A program made the position numbers and the translations under genes. From Hermatobates lingyangjiaoensis (lineage: Eukaryota > Arthropoda > Insecta > Hemiptera > Hermatobatidae), in assembly GCA_026182355.1 (NCBI GenBank), contig JAPFBL010000034.1, positions 1,054,001-1,118,000 on the forward strand: 64,000 nt of DNA, given 5' to 3'. The notes beneath the pieces were generated by a model. It searched no databases. It worked only from the letters and a program-made list of their open reading frames with translations, and had not been told where the DNA came from. Positions 44,845 to 55,408 of this stretch are shown here, in pieces (positions within the stretch are counted from its first letter, which is position 1; the number at the start of each line of letters is the position of its first letter).

Positions 44845-45080
44845 TTAAAATAAACTGTGACACATAGACAGAAACATATTAAAGACTCACTTTTCAATAT
44901 TCAATTTTCAATTCACTTCTTCTCCTGAGGAATGGGAGTAACCCTAGCCGTTGCGTCTACAACGTCCTTGGTCTCTATTTTTCTTTTCTCCTGAAGACGG
45001 ATTAACCAAAAATTTGAGTTTGTAAGTGTGTTTCTTTTGCTTTCTGTGCTACCTATCTTTAATTTTGAACTGTTATATAT
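44845..45080. mobile_element. Family-C-like fold-back, asymmetric
   Basis: The left part (ACTTAAAATAAACTGTGACA, TTCTCCTGAGGAATGGGAGT) differs from family C. The right part (44988-45018) is CTC - CTGAAGA - C - GGATTAACC - AAA - AATT - T - GAG. Possibly two families joined. Confidence 0.5.
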
Positions 45081-45084
45081 ATAT

Positions 45085-45240
45085 ATAACCTTAAATTACA
45101 CAAAGCACGACACAGAAAATGGAATAAAAGGCACACGTACAGAATTCTCAATATTTCGAACCGTTGTTCGTCATCAGGAGTAGACTAGAAGAGAGGACGA
45201 AGTGAAGAGAGGACTAGGAGAGAGATCTCCCCACTTCGAA
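45085..45240 (-). mobile_element. Family-I PLE 3' arm
   Basis: Minus strand carries the hammerhead-like motif at 45147-45180, then TTCTGTACGTGTGCC and CACAAAGC. Single arm between (TA)n tracts. Confidence 0.7.
45147..45180 (-). ncRNA. Hammerhead-like motif, family I
   Basis: Minus strand: CTC - CTGATGA - C - GAAC/GTTC (perfect, loop AACG) - GAA - ATAT - T - GAG. Stem I CTC/GAG is perfect. Confidence 0.75.
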
Positions 45241-45264
45241 GGATATATATATATATATATATAT

Positions 45265-45300
<36 letters not shown>
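45241..45300. repeat. (TA)n(TG)n microsatellite
   Basis: TA repeat followed by a run of TG. Confidence 0.95.
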
Positions 45301-45835
45301 TGTTATGTCTAAGTTTTAACAGTTTTGTCATTATTATTTTAATTTTTTCCTTACTTTATTAATTATGTATCTGAAGAAGTGTGTGCCACAATGACAAAAT
45401 TAACTCCACAATGGATGGTGGTTGTTCATTATAAGTGGATTATCTTAAAATAACGCGTGGTTTGAATTCACCCTTGGACAGAATAAATAATGAAAATCAG
45501 ATGGATGCAGTTTTCTGCATTTTTACATCTATTGCGCAAATACAAACTGATAAGTAGTTGAAATTGGGTCACTGTTGCTTGATGTTTTCAGTTTGAGACT
45601 TCTTTAAATGTTTTTTTGATAGATATGTTGTGTAAAAGTCCACCTTTTAATGTTTGAAAATAACGAAACTTATAAGTAGCTTAACTGTTCTTAAAAAAGA
45701 ACTGTTCCTCTAATGCACATGTATATAATATACTAACAAATATGCAGAATAAATGTACGAATGATTATAAGCCTTGAAATTTAGAAAATTTTAATATTGA
45801 TCGAAATAAATGTTGTCTGAGTCAAATATGAATTG
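45301..45835. other. Non-coding AT-rich stretch
   Basis: No gene recognised. Confidence 0.45.
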
Positions 45836-45839
45836 AGAA

Positions 45840-46145
45840 AAGAGACATTCTGCGGCGAGTGGTAACCAAAAGGAGGAAGAAAGTGGGAGAGAGTGTGTGA
45901 GTGCGTGGCAATGTAGGAGGGGTCTCTAGGGTATTGAAGCAAGCGATAAGAAGCAACATTGCAGACTCTACCTCGGCACCCTCCCGCCTTTAAGCAATAT
46001 CAGACTAGCCAAGGACAGAGGGTTGAAGGCAACAACGTCTATTCTGTTACAAAGATGCACTTCGTTGAGTGACTCTACATTCGTCCAATGGTTATCCCAG
46101 TCCAGCGCCTGTCTTCTATCTGCACTTCTCTTATTACATTTTCCC
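45840..46145. other. GC-richer unassigned block
   Basis: About 300 bases of balanced composition within AT-rich DNA. No long frame, no copies elsewhere in the window, no tRNA-like boxes. A promoter, untranslated exon or old repeat are all possible. Confidence 0.3.
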
Positions 46146-46474
46146 CCTTTTCCGAATTCCTGCCAGTATTATTGTTGTTTATTTTTTTCAATTTAGACTT
46201 ATGTAGTAATATCCTATACTCCTTTACGACATTCAGCTTTATAATTGTTTAATCTTCTTTTACTCAAACTCTGAAATCAAACAATTTCTTTGTAATTCCT
46301 TAAGTACAATTCAAATTAAAAATTATTCCAAATGTGTTCCTGAATACCTTTTAAGTGTAGTAATATTATTTATTATAAATCAATACAATATAAAAACTAA
46401 TAATTTCTATAGGTTGTAGATAACTCAGTCTTTTTATTAATTAAGTAAAATATAAAATCAATATTTCATCCACT

Positions 46475-46575
46475 CTTGTCAAATATGTATCGTTGGGACG
46501 TCTAATAAAAGTCTCTCCGCAAGAATCTTTTATATAAACGTTTCGATCACACCTTCTGTTTCTTCAGAATACATC
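46475..46575 (-). mobile_element. Degenerate hammerhead-like PLE remnant
   Basis: Minus strand: TTCTGAAGAAACAGAAGG, GATC, GAA, ACGT, TTATATAAAAG. Core and stem III remain; stem II is poor. Confidence 0.45.
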
Positions 46576-46661
46576 ACTGTTATGCTGAATGGAATGCAAA
46601 CTCCCATAATAATGATGACAACCTATATTCAAGAATGTCAGTATCATGCATTACCAGCGTG

Positions 46662-46664
<3 letters not shown>

Positions 46665-46723
<59 letters not shown>
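46665..46723. repeat. (TA)n tract
   Basis: Long TA repeat before a family-D fragment. Confidence 0.95.
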
Positions 46724-46724
<1 letters not shown>

Positions 46725-46832
46725 ATATATATAGTTCAGTATAAACAAAGAAACATAGAGAAATCAGAAGAACACACTTACAGTCTCTAACTATATTTGT
46801 CCGTTTTGGATCGTATTTCCAACGAAAAAAAG
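46725..46832. mobile_element. Family-D remnant
   Basis: TAGTTCAGTATAAACAAAGA...ACAGTCTCTAA is the family-D left arm, joined directly to CTATATTTGTCCGTTTTGGA, the extreme 3' end of family D. The ribozyme has been lost. Confidence 0.65.
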
Positions 46833-46854
46833 TATATATATATATATATATATA

Positions 46855-46960
46855 TTATAGAAGTGCGCGAGTACTTCGCACTTCTTCCCGATGACGACGG
46901 ATGTCGAAATATCGAAGTGAGTTCTGCAGTGTCTTTCTGTGTTCTTTTCTATGTGTTAAA
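46855..46960 (+). mobile_element. Family-A-like 3' arm with variant core
   Basis: CTTC - CCGATGA - C - GAC/GTC - GAA - ATAT - C - GAAG (46884-46917). Stem I CTTC/GAAG is four perfect pairs, different from other family-A copies but still complementary. CTGATGA has become CCGATGA. Confidence 0.6.
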
Positions 46961-46998
<38 letters not shown>

Positions 46999-47045
46999 CA
47001 ATATAAACAAAGAAACATAGAGAAATCAAAAGAACACACTTACAG

Positions 47046-47079
47046 TCTCTAATTTTCGGTTTGAACCGTCTTCAGGAGA
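47046..47079 (-). ncRNA. Hammerhead-like motif, family D left arm
   Basis: Minus strand copy of 47195-47228. Confidence 0.7.
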
Positions 47080-47194
47080 GATAAGAGAGGGAAACCAAGC
47101 GCACTGGATCAGAGACGGTTGGAGACCAACCGTCTCCAACTTGGTTGGTCTCCAACCGTCTCTGATCCAGTGCGCTTGGTTTCCCTCTCTTATC

Positions 47195-47228
47195 TCTCCT
47201 GAAGACGGTTCAAACCGAAAATTAGAGA
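47195..47228 (+). ncRNA. Hammerhead-like motif, family D right arm
   Basis: TCTC - CTGAAGA - C - GGTT/AACC (perfect, two-base loop CA) - GAA - AATT - A - GAGA. Stem I TCTC/GAGA is perfect. The two-base loop leaves stem II very small. Confidence 0.7.
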
Positions 47229-47335
47229 CTGTAAGTGTGTTCTTTTGATTTCTCTATGTTTCTTTGTTTATATTGAATTATATTTGTCCGTTTTGGATCG
47301 TATTTCCAACGAAAAAAGTGTATATATATATATTT

Positions 47336-47530
47336 ATATGATCAAACCACAATATGAAATAGGAAAAGAAGAGCTAAGATGTTTCAGCCGTAACAAGAGG
47401 TCTTCGTCAGAGTCAAAAACACAACTGACGAAGACTGCTTGTTACAGTTGAAAGATCTTAGTCATTTTTTTCCTATTTCATATTGTGGTTTGATCATTAA
47501 TTGTTATTTCATCTGTTTATTGTGAAATCT
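47336..47530. mobile_element. Fold-back element, family B
   Basis: Left ATGATCAAACCACAATATGA, right TCATATTGTGGTTTGATCAT and TTGTTATTTCA. The left arm has a full core (minus); the right arm core starts at CTGACGAAGACTGCTTG. Confidence 0.8.
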
Positions 47531-47559
47531 AGTTTTATTGTGACTTCAGAAACCTCACG

Positions 47560-47672
47560 TTTCTGAGAGGTCAGAAACTTCGAAAAACTGGTGAATTAAA
47601 TGACATCAGTAAAATATGGTCAGTTATTCAACGAAATATGTTTGAATGAAGGACTGCTTCAAAATTTTACAA
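47560..47672 (+). pseudogene. PLE N-terminal ORF fragment, degenerate
   Basis: After frame breaks the last part encodes FNEICLNEGLLQNFTNI, matching CLREDLLPLYTNI of other copies, and then becomes (ATATAT)n. It breaks at the same codons as 22258, 43280 and 58600. Confidence 0.55.
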
Positions 47673-47689
47673 ATATATATATATATATA

Positions 47690-47970
47690 TATATAAAGAT
47701 TTGACAGATACAAGTGAAATAACAATCAATGATCAAACAACAATATGAAATGGGAAAAAAAGACTAAGATCTTTCAACCATAACAAGCGGTCTTCATCAG
47801 AGTCAAAAACCCAACTGAGGTTGGTTTTTTGAGCTGGGTTTTATTAGTTATTGTTATTAGTTATTGAGTTGGTTTTTCAGTTGGGTTTTTGACTCTGACA
47901 AAGACCGCTTGTTACGGTTGAAAGATCTTAGTCTTGTTTTCCCATTTGATATTGTGGTTTGATCATTGAA
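47690..47970. mobile_element. Fold-back element, family B
   Basis: Left GATCAAACAACAATATGAAA, right TTGATATTGTGGTTTGATCA. Both arms hold GACTCTGA(C/T)(G/A)A-type cores. The centre contains TTATTAGTTATTG-type short repeats. Confidence 0.8.
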
Positions 47971-47984
47971 TATATATATATATA

Positions 47985-48235
47985 TAATAAATTCAAAACG
48001 AAGGAAACACACAGAAATACACAGACATAACTCACATCGATATTTCAATCATTGTCGTCATCAGGAGGTGTGAAAAGCAGGAAGAAAGGGCGGCGACTCT
48101 TCGCTATTCACACCTCCTGATGACGACGATGGTCGAAATATCGATGTGAGTTATGTCTGTGTCTTTCTGTGTGTTTCCTTCGTTTTAAATTTATTTTATT
48201 TAAAAAGTCCGCTGGACCGTTTATATTTATATAAT
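47985..48235. mobile_element. Fold-back element, family A
   Basis: Left ATTCAAAACGAAGGAAACAC, right GTGTTTCCTTCGTTTTAAAT then AAAAGTCCGCTGGACCG. Motifs at 48033-48070 (minus, stem II weakened) and 48111-48148 (plus, intact). Confidence 0.85.
48111..48148 (+). ncRNA. Hammerhead-like motif, family A
   Basis: CACCTC - CTGATGA - C - GACGATGGTC - GAA - ATAT - C - GATGTG. Confidence 0.72.
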
Positions 48236-48244
48236 ATATATATA

Positions 48245-48345
48245 TAAACCTTAATATCAGCGTTTTGGTTTTCTTTAATCTGATTTTCCATAGGCATCTT
48301 GGTTTTAGAAATTAATTTTAAGATCACCTTATTCGTTTTGAATTA
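48245..48345 (-). mobile_element. Family-H-like degenerate arm
   Basis: Minus strand: TGCCTATGGAAAATCAG, AAACC, AAA, ACGC, TG, similar to the mutated motif at 33545-34012. Confidence 0.45.
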
Positions 48346-48349
48346 TTCT

Positions 48350-49195
48350 CTTAGACAGTCAATTGATTATTCTAATTGTTTATATATTTGGGGCAAACAA
48401 GACTGCAGAATATGGGCGTTTATGAAGATAGAGAAAGAACACCAATGCAAATGCTTGACTATCAAGGTGTATTTAGTATTATAGAACTGCAGCCATTAGC
48501 AGAGAGGCACTCATCTAGCTGACTTAGGGAGTTAGCTTTGAGTTTGAAACAGTATTAAAAAAGTACATAACATATAAAGAAATTATGTTTTAATTTTACT
48601 TATTTTATAATGGTATATTTCTAATCAGATTGTTTTTGAATTGAATTATAAATTGTATTAACTTTACGAATTAACGGTTGAGTGATCCGTAAAAAACCTT
48701 TTGAAACAAATTACTCCATCAACTGGAAGTTTTCAAAGTCTAATTCACTAAAACAATTGAATTGAAACGGGGAAATTGGTATTCATTTAAAAAATATGGC
48801 AAACCGAAATTAAACTGGAAACAATATTTCCCTTTTTCAGTATAGCAATTTTTATGAAAAGTATATTAAAGTGTATTTTTGAGGCAATGCCAGTAATGCG
48901 AGCTATATGCTGTTTTCAGACATACTAGTGAGTGACTCAAAGCAGGTTTCACTCGAGAAGCGCTTGTTCTTCTTGATTACTGCTAAACAAAGGTGGCTTC
49001 ACGTTATCTTTCGCTGTCCGACTACTATTCAATCCACTGACTGCCTTCCAAAACTAAATTGCCCCATTGTTTTTTAATGTCAGCAGTTCTACTCTGTTGC
49101 GCCTAGTGTTTAAATCCTGGGATGCTCAATACTTCGAAGACCAGTACTATTTTACTTTCTCTTTAAACTTTTTAGCCTGACTAATATTTATTTTT
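48350..49195. other. Non-coding AT-rich stretch
   Basis: No gene recognised. Confidence 0.45.
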
Positions 49196-49199
49196 ATCA

Positions 49200-49748
49200 T
49201 CTTTTTTTAAAAATATACAACTACGCATATTATGCGTTACAGGCATATGTAGTAATAGATTACACAATGACATCGATGCACATGAGCAAAGAATGAAACC
49301 CACTGGTTCAACTTGTCACTTTGTTTTTTTTTTTTTTTTAAAGTATATTATTGTAATAGTTGATCCCTGGGCCATTTTCTCTTGAGTCGTCTTGGGGGAA
49401 TTCGGGAAGATGAAGAGGAAGCAAGGATTCGTACAAATGGATTTGGGTGAGAGGAAAGGTTGTTGTGAAATGACTTATAACGATCAGAGGCTAGGTTTTG
49501 GATGAATGGAATTTTTAGGTCTTTATGAAGGGTGTAGTTTTTGACGTAATATGGAACATTTGTGATAGTGCAGAGGATTTTAGATTGCAATGATTGTATT
49601 CTATGAATATTGGATGGTTTTGCACAGCCCCATAGTTCAAGTCCGTAAGTCCAGGTCGGTCGCAGTAATGTGTTGTATAGTAGTACTTTGTTATATAGCG
49701 TCAATTTTGAGTGTTCCCTAGAATTATATACAGTAGTAAGAATCATCG
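49200..49748 (-). mobile_element. Jockey-like LINE, 5'-truncated
   Basis: Minus strand. The 132-codon frame (49348-49746) is the C-terminus of a Jockey-clade RT protein: YNTLLRPTWTYGLELWGCAK, IQSLQSKILCTITNVPYYV, LHKDLKIPFIQNLASDRY and PPRRLKRKWPRD. A stop lies just upstream, so the RT catalytic domain is gone. A short 3' UTR follows to about 49200, shared with 11511 and 20105. The C-terminal frame is intact, so the insertion is fairly young. Confidence 0.92.
49348..49746 (-). pseudogene. Jockey RT C-terminal ORF
   Basis: Coding part of the truncated LINE above: the thumb/C-terminal region of a non-LTR reverse transcriptase with the family's typical PTWTYGLELWG motif. Not expected to be functional without the RT core and the endonuclease. 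Confidence 0.9.
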
Positions 49749-49749
49749 T

Positions 49750-50497
49750 TTTAAGTCAAGTCTTGTCGACTAATTTAATAAAAAAAAAAACAACCTTTCA
49801 AAATGGAACAATTCTAAACGGATGTAATTACACATAAATATGCTATTATTTGAGCAATTATCTGAAGTATAACTGCTGAAAAAAATAATAGTAATGTAAA
49901 AAAGTAAACTTTTTAAGCAAGTACACAGTTGACATTTTGGATCCTTTATCCCGTCAATTTTAATATGAGAAGAAATAGAAGCTGTTTTAAAACTCACAGT
50001 TGTATTTCTAACTTGTTTTGAGGGATCTATGGTTTGTAAGCTAAGTGTTGTACTATCATCAACAAGAATTGAGTTAGAAATTTGAATTTCGCTAGTTATA
50101 TTAGTTTCTTTTCTGAAGTATCGAAAACAGAATATTGACTTAAATGAACTTGAGGACGAGATACTGGAGACATCTTGAAGGCCTGTCTCGAGATGTAGAC
50201 ATTAATACAATTAGGTGAGGTCTATAAAGCTTTTAGATGGCATTCAGAGACAGGAACTTGAGAAAATTTAGCTAGTGAAACTATATAAACCTAGTTATTC
50301 AAGTATTGGAGAAGCTTGAAGGACAAGTGAGTTAATTAAAAATGAATAAACTTTAGGAAGGAAGCCCTTTGGTGTAGTGCATCTTGACGTCACAATGAAT
50401 CATGTTATTTCATTTTTTTCTATTATGGTAATATTGTGAGCTTCCATCATCCTCTTTTTAAACTGAATCAATTAATCTGATTGTGAATGTGATTCAG
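49750..50497. other. Probable intron upstream of the MICAL exon
   Basis: AT-rich, no exon recognised. Ends in the acceptor GTGAATGTGATTCAG. Confidence 0.45.
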
Positions 50498-50701
50498 GTG
50501 TTGGTGATTGGAGCTGGGCCTTGTGGACTCCGGGCAGCTATCGAAGCTCAACTCCTAGGAGCCAAAGTGGGAGAAAAGAGATCGAATGTCCAGAAACAAC
50601 GTTCTTCATCTCTGGCCTTTTGTCATTCACGACCTAAGGGGACTGGGTGCTAAAAAGTTCTTCGGCAAGTTTTGCGCTGGAGCGATTGACCACATTAGTC
50701 A
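50498..50701 (+). CDS. Mical: MICAL flavin monooxygenase exon, FAD-binding region, with frameshift
   Basis: An acceptor AG at 50496-50497 opens a phase-0 exon: [12 protein letters not shown] (the GxGxxG dinucleotide-binding loop), [12 protein letters not shown]. After one extra base, in a shifted frame: [40 protein letters not shown]. This order and sequence match animal MICAL, which oxidises actin Met residues and disassembles filaments downstream of plexin/semaphorin. Relatives have a few residues (V-V-V/I) between KV and EKR; here eight bases are missing, breaking the frame at 50570. The exon would end at TCA|GTAAAG (50702), but relatives continue DHISIRQL, so the donor region may also be altered. 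Either a real defect (pseudo-exon) or an assembly error. No other MICAL exon was found in the window. Confidence 0.85.
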
Positions 50702-50703
50702 GT

Positions 50704-51880
50704 AAAGCCATTATTTCTAAATAGTATTTCATAAATAAAGCCCAACTTGACAAATATTTATTTGAAAATTATAACCAAAAAATTATTGTTAGTTACATAT
50801 TTTTTTTAATTAAATTTTCAGAAAAATTTTTTTTATTAATATCTCACGGAAAAATTATTTCATATTTTGGTTTTGTATACTGAAAAATAACGTTTAACAA
50901 TGTTGAACATTGCACAGAGCCTGTTAACATTTAGATCAATTCTCAGACCAGTGTTTCGCAAGGACTTATTAAACTTCATGCTACCAATTCATTAAACGTT
51001 AATATTTAGTATATCATTAATCAAATTGGAATAACATTAAATAAACATTAATCGACATTCTTAACAAGAGTTCGTCATGAGAAAAGGTTGGCGTAGAAGT
51101 TGAAGCGAAAGAGATGTTGCCAAGCAGTCATATTAAAGGAGGGTCAAAGCAGACTCTCTGTAATATTTTACTTAGTGAGAGCTTTTTTCTCTGTGTACAG
51201 TGTAATTTTAGTTATACATACAAGTCTTGGACTATTTCTGATAGCACAATACATTTTTTTGTTGTTATACGTTGATATATACTCATATATCAAAGAAATT
51301 ACCATAATATTCATAAATAAATGAAAAAGTTCTTAGGCTTCTCAAGAAGCCTTTTCTATTTTTTATTAAAAACTTCAGAAATGATGAGGACTGTCTCAAT
51401 ATTAATGTGAGGAAAGTACTTAATTTATGCAACGCACCACAATTCTTTACATTTGTAGGAATGTGAACTGTAGTTTCTGAATTAATAACGACGTAAGATA
51501 GTTCATGTTCCTTCTATATTATTAAAATAGTCTTAACAGTAAAAATGTTTTATTCTTCAAATTTATTGATATAACATTACAAACTGAGTAAGAACATGAT
51601 ATAATAAAATGTTATTTTGTTCTCACACCGAGTGAGAACATACTAAAACTCAAACATACATTGTGGGTTATTAACTTCTCATGATGATGATGATGTCATC
51701 AAGCTTTTGCGTGGAGCAGTTGGCCTGACTTTTGGTATTATTGCCTATGTGAATGAACATGTGCTTAGTTACGCGTGTTTTGAAGGTTATTAGGAACTAC
51801 TCCTTATGCCGATCAGGTAAGATCAGCTTTTGTACTCAGGTAACCTGTATGGAATGGTCATCCTCGTTAAAAGGATCGTA
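50704..51880. other. Non-coding stretch after the MICAL exon
   Basis: AT-rich; expected to be intron if the gene is real. No next exon (RQLQ...LLLGVE) recognised. Confidence 0.4.
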
Positions 51881-51886
51881 TACAAA

Positions 51887-52088
51887 AAGTTCTTTCCTAC
51901 TATCAAAGAGAGGAAAAAGTGCGACATAGAGCTTTCACACAAGCTCTTACAGGCCATGGTGGGACTAAATCTTACCTCAATAGATTCCATATCATGACAA
52001 TGACAAGTGTTCTTGTGATGATGTATCACCACAGACTTGGAACCATATACTCCTCAACTGCCCAATTCTTGGCCAAGAGCGACAATGA
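51887..52088 (+). pseudogene. LINE C-terminal fragment (R1/I-like)
   Basis: In one frame AFTQALTGHGGTKSYLNRFH, then shifted: DNDKCSCDDVSPQT, NHILLNCPIL. The LTGHG...YL-RF...C-C...T--H-L--CP arrangement is the end of many R1/I-type LINE proteins (RNase H tail and zinc-knuckle). One frameshift; no 3' UTR identified. Confidence 0.75.
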
Positions 52089-52091
52089 TTT

Positions 52092-52845
52092 ATGAAATTC
52101 ACAATAATAACTGACTGTGGCTGGTCTACAAATTTGTAGACTAACAGGAAAGAATGATAGTTTTGACCATTTTCTTGATATAATGACATGTCTATTGTTC
52201 ATTTTTTTGTTTCTGTCTTGTATGATAGTTACTTCATTTTTATTTATGTACTAAACACTGAAAGGGTTAAAATTGAATTTGTCAAAGTCTGATGCTGTAA
52301 TGGGAAATGGAATTGGCTCTTTAAATAGTGAAGAATTGGAGAAAGAAGGTTAAGAACCAGTGGCTTAGAGAGAAAAGGCCATCTATTAATATACTATTGA
52401 CAAATAGAATAAAGTATAAGAATAGTTTAGATCAGCGGGCAGTCGTGCAAGATTTCTTCAGGTAATAACAATTGGGGGCAACAACCCCTAAGTCACTCAA
52501 CCTTCACCATTTAAAAAAATAATTTTTTCCCCTTTAATCCTTCAAATGCATTCTATTTTCACTATACAAAAGAACTATTCATATTCAAATTATTTCTATT
52601 AACAAGAGCATTATTTACATCAATTGAAAAGGTTAAAAAAGCAAGTTCCAGTCAAATACAGTTTTAATTTTTAATAATGTTTGTATTTAGGAAGGGCTGG
52701 TACCAAAATTTGCATATATTTAAAGGAATATCCATTTAAGGAATTCGTAAGAATGGAGATCAGTGGTGAGTTCATTATTGTGGAATACAATAGCTACAAC
52801 AGTACGCTAACCACTGACCTGACAAAAGGTAGCCACTTTTGTCAC
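52092..52845. other. Non-coding AT-rich stretch
   Basis: No gene recognised. Confidence 0.45.
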
Positions 52846-52849
52846 TAGT

Positions 52850-53165
52850 GGGTCCAGGTCAGCTCAGTGGTTAATATACTTGCCTGAGATCCGGGGTTCG
52901 ATACCCACCTGGTCCTCGATTTATAGTCTCGTTAGATGAATAAATCTGAGTACGTTGTCTTTCGAAGAGGACGTTATACCGTCGGTCCCATGCCTTTACG
53001 ATGTCAGGTACTCGTTAAATACTCTTGAATCAGGTTCTCTATTTGAGTTAGGCAAATTTTAGGACTGACAATGTAGAATTAACAGGTAATATGGCACACC
53101 TATTACTATAATAAGTGCCAAATAATAAATGAGCCACAATTTTGCTCCTAGAATAGCACTAAAAG
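52850..53165 (+). repeat. tRNA-derived SINE, best-preserved short subtype
   Basis: Head GGGTCCAGGTCAGCTCAGTG (A box) and GGGGTTCGATACCC (B box, near 52895), tRNA-like spacing. Body TCGATTTATAGTC, GAATAAATCTGAGTACG, GACGTTATACCGTCGGTCCC, TACGATGTCAGGTACTCG. Tail GTGCCAAATAATAAATGAGC and AGCACTAAAAGG. Pol III-transcribed and moved by a LINE; no matching LINE tail was found here. Confidence 0.85.
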
Positions 53166-53169
53166 GTAA

Positions 53170-54105
53170 AAGTCTTTTAGGCTTTTTCCCAAAAGTGTTG
53201 GGGAACACAAACAAACAACACTTTTGTTACTATTATATTCTTTACTGTCCCATGAAGTCAATAACCTTTTACGCATCTTTTTTCAAACTATTATTGTTAT
53301 CGGTAACAAAAATAGGAGTAGATAAACAGAAATTAATTTTCAAAAATACATTATGAAAAGAACATAACTAAGTGTATTCAATTTCATCTTTTCATACAGA
53401 TGATAAGAAATGTTCAAAACTACTTCAGAGAATGAACTACAAAAATCATAAAACAAATCAAACCCTCTGATAACTAGTTTTTCTTGGTTGAACTGAAACC
53501 TGGTGAAATGAGATTCATCAAACTTTTTTTTCAAAAAAATTTAATAATAAGTATGTCGTAATGATCTCAAACCCTTACTTCATTGGTTCAAATGATACTC
53601 AGCCAATTTAATTAATGTTTTATTTAAAATCAAATAAGTATGTTGTATAACATAATATGTTCTTAGTGAAATAAATTATTAATTTCAAAGGAATTTTTAA
53701 ATATCGCAGAACATAGTAAAAGAAATGAACTCAAGAGTCTAGCAAGCGAATAGAAGGACTAATTTCTCACTCTTTTCAAATTGATTATTAGTATAAATAA
53801 AATAATTATAATTAAATAATATTCTTACCTGGCTTTAGATATTTATATAAGTGTATTAGTTGTTTATATCAATAAATTAGTAAAAAAAAAGAAATTGTAT
53901 TATCGGGACCAGTATCAACAACAATAGACAATTATACATTTTTATATTATTTTTGCAATTATACAGCAATTATATTGTTTTTGCATAAAAATAGATTCTG
54001 AAATTTTTGTAGATCTGATACTTTCTCAATTATTTCTGAACTTCAATGAATATCTTTATATTACGTAGCATGTAACTTTAATGAATTAGCATTCTGACTT
54101 ATTGA
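53170..54105. other. Non-coding AT-rich stretch
   Basis: No gene recognised. Confidence 0.45.
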
Positions 54106-54107
54106 TA

Positions 54108-54111
<4 letters not shown>

Positions 54112-54147
<36 letters not shown>

Positions 54148-54175
54148 TATGTGTGTGTGTGTGTGTTTGTGTGCG
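54112..54175. repeat. (TA)n(TG)n microsatellite
   Basis: TA repeat followed by TG repeat. Confidence 0.95.
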
Positions 54176-54689
54176 TTCGAGTTTACACACTCTCTTGTTG
54201 GCGAGAAACTGTTTCATGAATCTTATTGACGTATGATTGTGGATAAATTAGTTGGATTGATAATATTGAGTGTACTATGACGTAGTTGTTAGATACTATA
54301 TATTCATTTCATGATGTGATTGTGAATTGTTTCAGTGAAGTCACACGGCAACGTCGAAAGCTGCTTGGATGAAGAAAACACCAAACGAGGTACGTCGGTT
54401 TAATCTTGAACTCTCATTGTGCACTGTGTAACGGCTACTGTATTCCACAATACAGTCTTTCTCTAACATACGCCGACCATAGGGTCTTCCAAGCTATTTC
54501 CAGTTGTTCGCAGAACAAATTTGCGTTATTATTATTTATAATTTCTTTTGCGTTATTACAATTATGATTTATCATGTTTCCTTGCTTGTTGAAGACCGGT
54601 TACTGCCACAGTTTCCAAACTCTGATATCTCAGTTATTCCACTTTTTTAAGGATTATTTTTGTTTTTTACAAAAGTTTAAAAGATAGCT

Positions 54690-55060
54690 GTGTAATCTGT
54701 ATTGTCTCCTCAAATCAATGAATTCTCCCGAATCGGTCAAGGACCTTCTCTATAAGGGGGTCGTTCGTTCGGTTATGACTTATAGATGCTCCGTCTGGTT
54801 TAGAGCTGCACCGACAAGCCAGAACCGACAGATCATTCAGAATAAGCGTGCCCGCCTTATAGGCAGGGCTCCTTGGTACGCCCGAAATGTCCATATTCAC
54901 TCTTCACCTTGATTTGAAAATGAAATCAATGAAGAAAATTAACTATGTACTCATCCAAACCTCCTTGAACAAGCCCTCAATAGTGCCACTAACCTTTTTC
55001 AATCTCCCTGAACAATTACATCATCCACTGACAATTTTTTTTCCAAATCTTGACTAAAAA
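54690..55060 (+). pseudogene. Jockey-clade RT C-terminal fragment, older
   Basis: Encodes SPESVKDLLYKGVVRSVMTY, then SVWFRAAPTSQNRQIIQNKR and LIGRAPWYARNVHIHS; after a frameshift LDLKMKSMKKINYVL. This is the WTYG...W..A...I-Q-K-LR-I--APW---N--IH-DL-M-S pattern of Jockey-type proteins, a different subfamily from 49200. One frameshift, and no recognisable 3' UTR. Confidence 0.75.
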
Positions 55061-55408
55061 TAGTTTGCACTACAGAACTCCATGAACAATAAGACCACAT
55101 GACCACAAATATGGCATCAATACTCTACAGACAAACTTAATAACCGACATGAATTACTCTCAATCCACGTTAAAGTAGCACAGTAAACAAGCAGTAGAAG
55201 GTGTCTGGTCTGGAACTGCTAGTTACGACTTGAAGTGGATATATTCAGTGGTCGTTGGTGTCTTAAACCACCAATAATCTAAAGATTAATCCACTCTTAA
55301 GATTTAAAACTCTTTAGAATAGATTATTGAATATCATAGCACATAATACTCATTCTGCTGACTCAATAGTCTGTAGTATTTCAGATAAAAGTAAACTTGT
55401 TTTCAAAA

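Larger units (their letters stand above)
46995..47335. mobile_element. Fold-back element, family D (near-perfect)
   Basis: Left arm from TAGTTCAATATAAACAAAGA, right arm to GGATCGTATTTCCAACG. The centre is AGACGGTTGGAGACC / GGTTGGTCTCCAACCG. Hammerhead-like motifs at 47046-47079 (minus) and 47195-47228 (plus). (TA)n on both sides. Confidence 0.85.

Noticed and set aside
54330..54372. GTCGAAAGCTGCTTGG as a further hammerhead-like motif
   Set aside because: GTC-GAA-AGCT is present but there is no CTGANGA core or convincing stem I.
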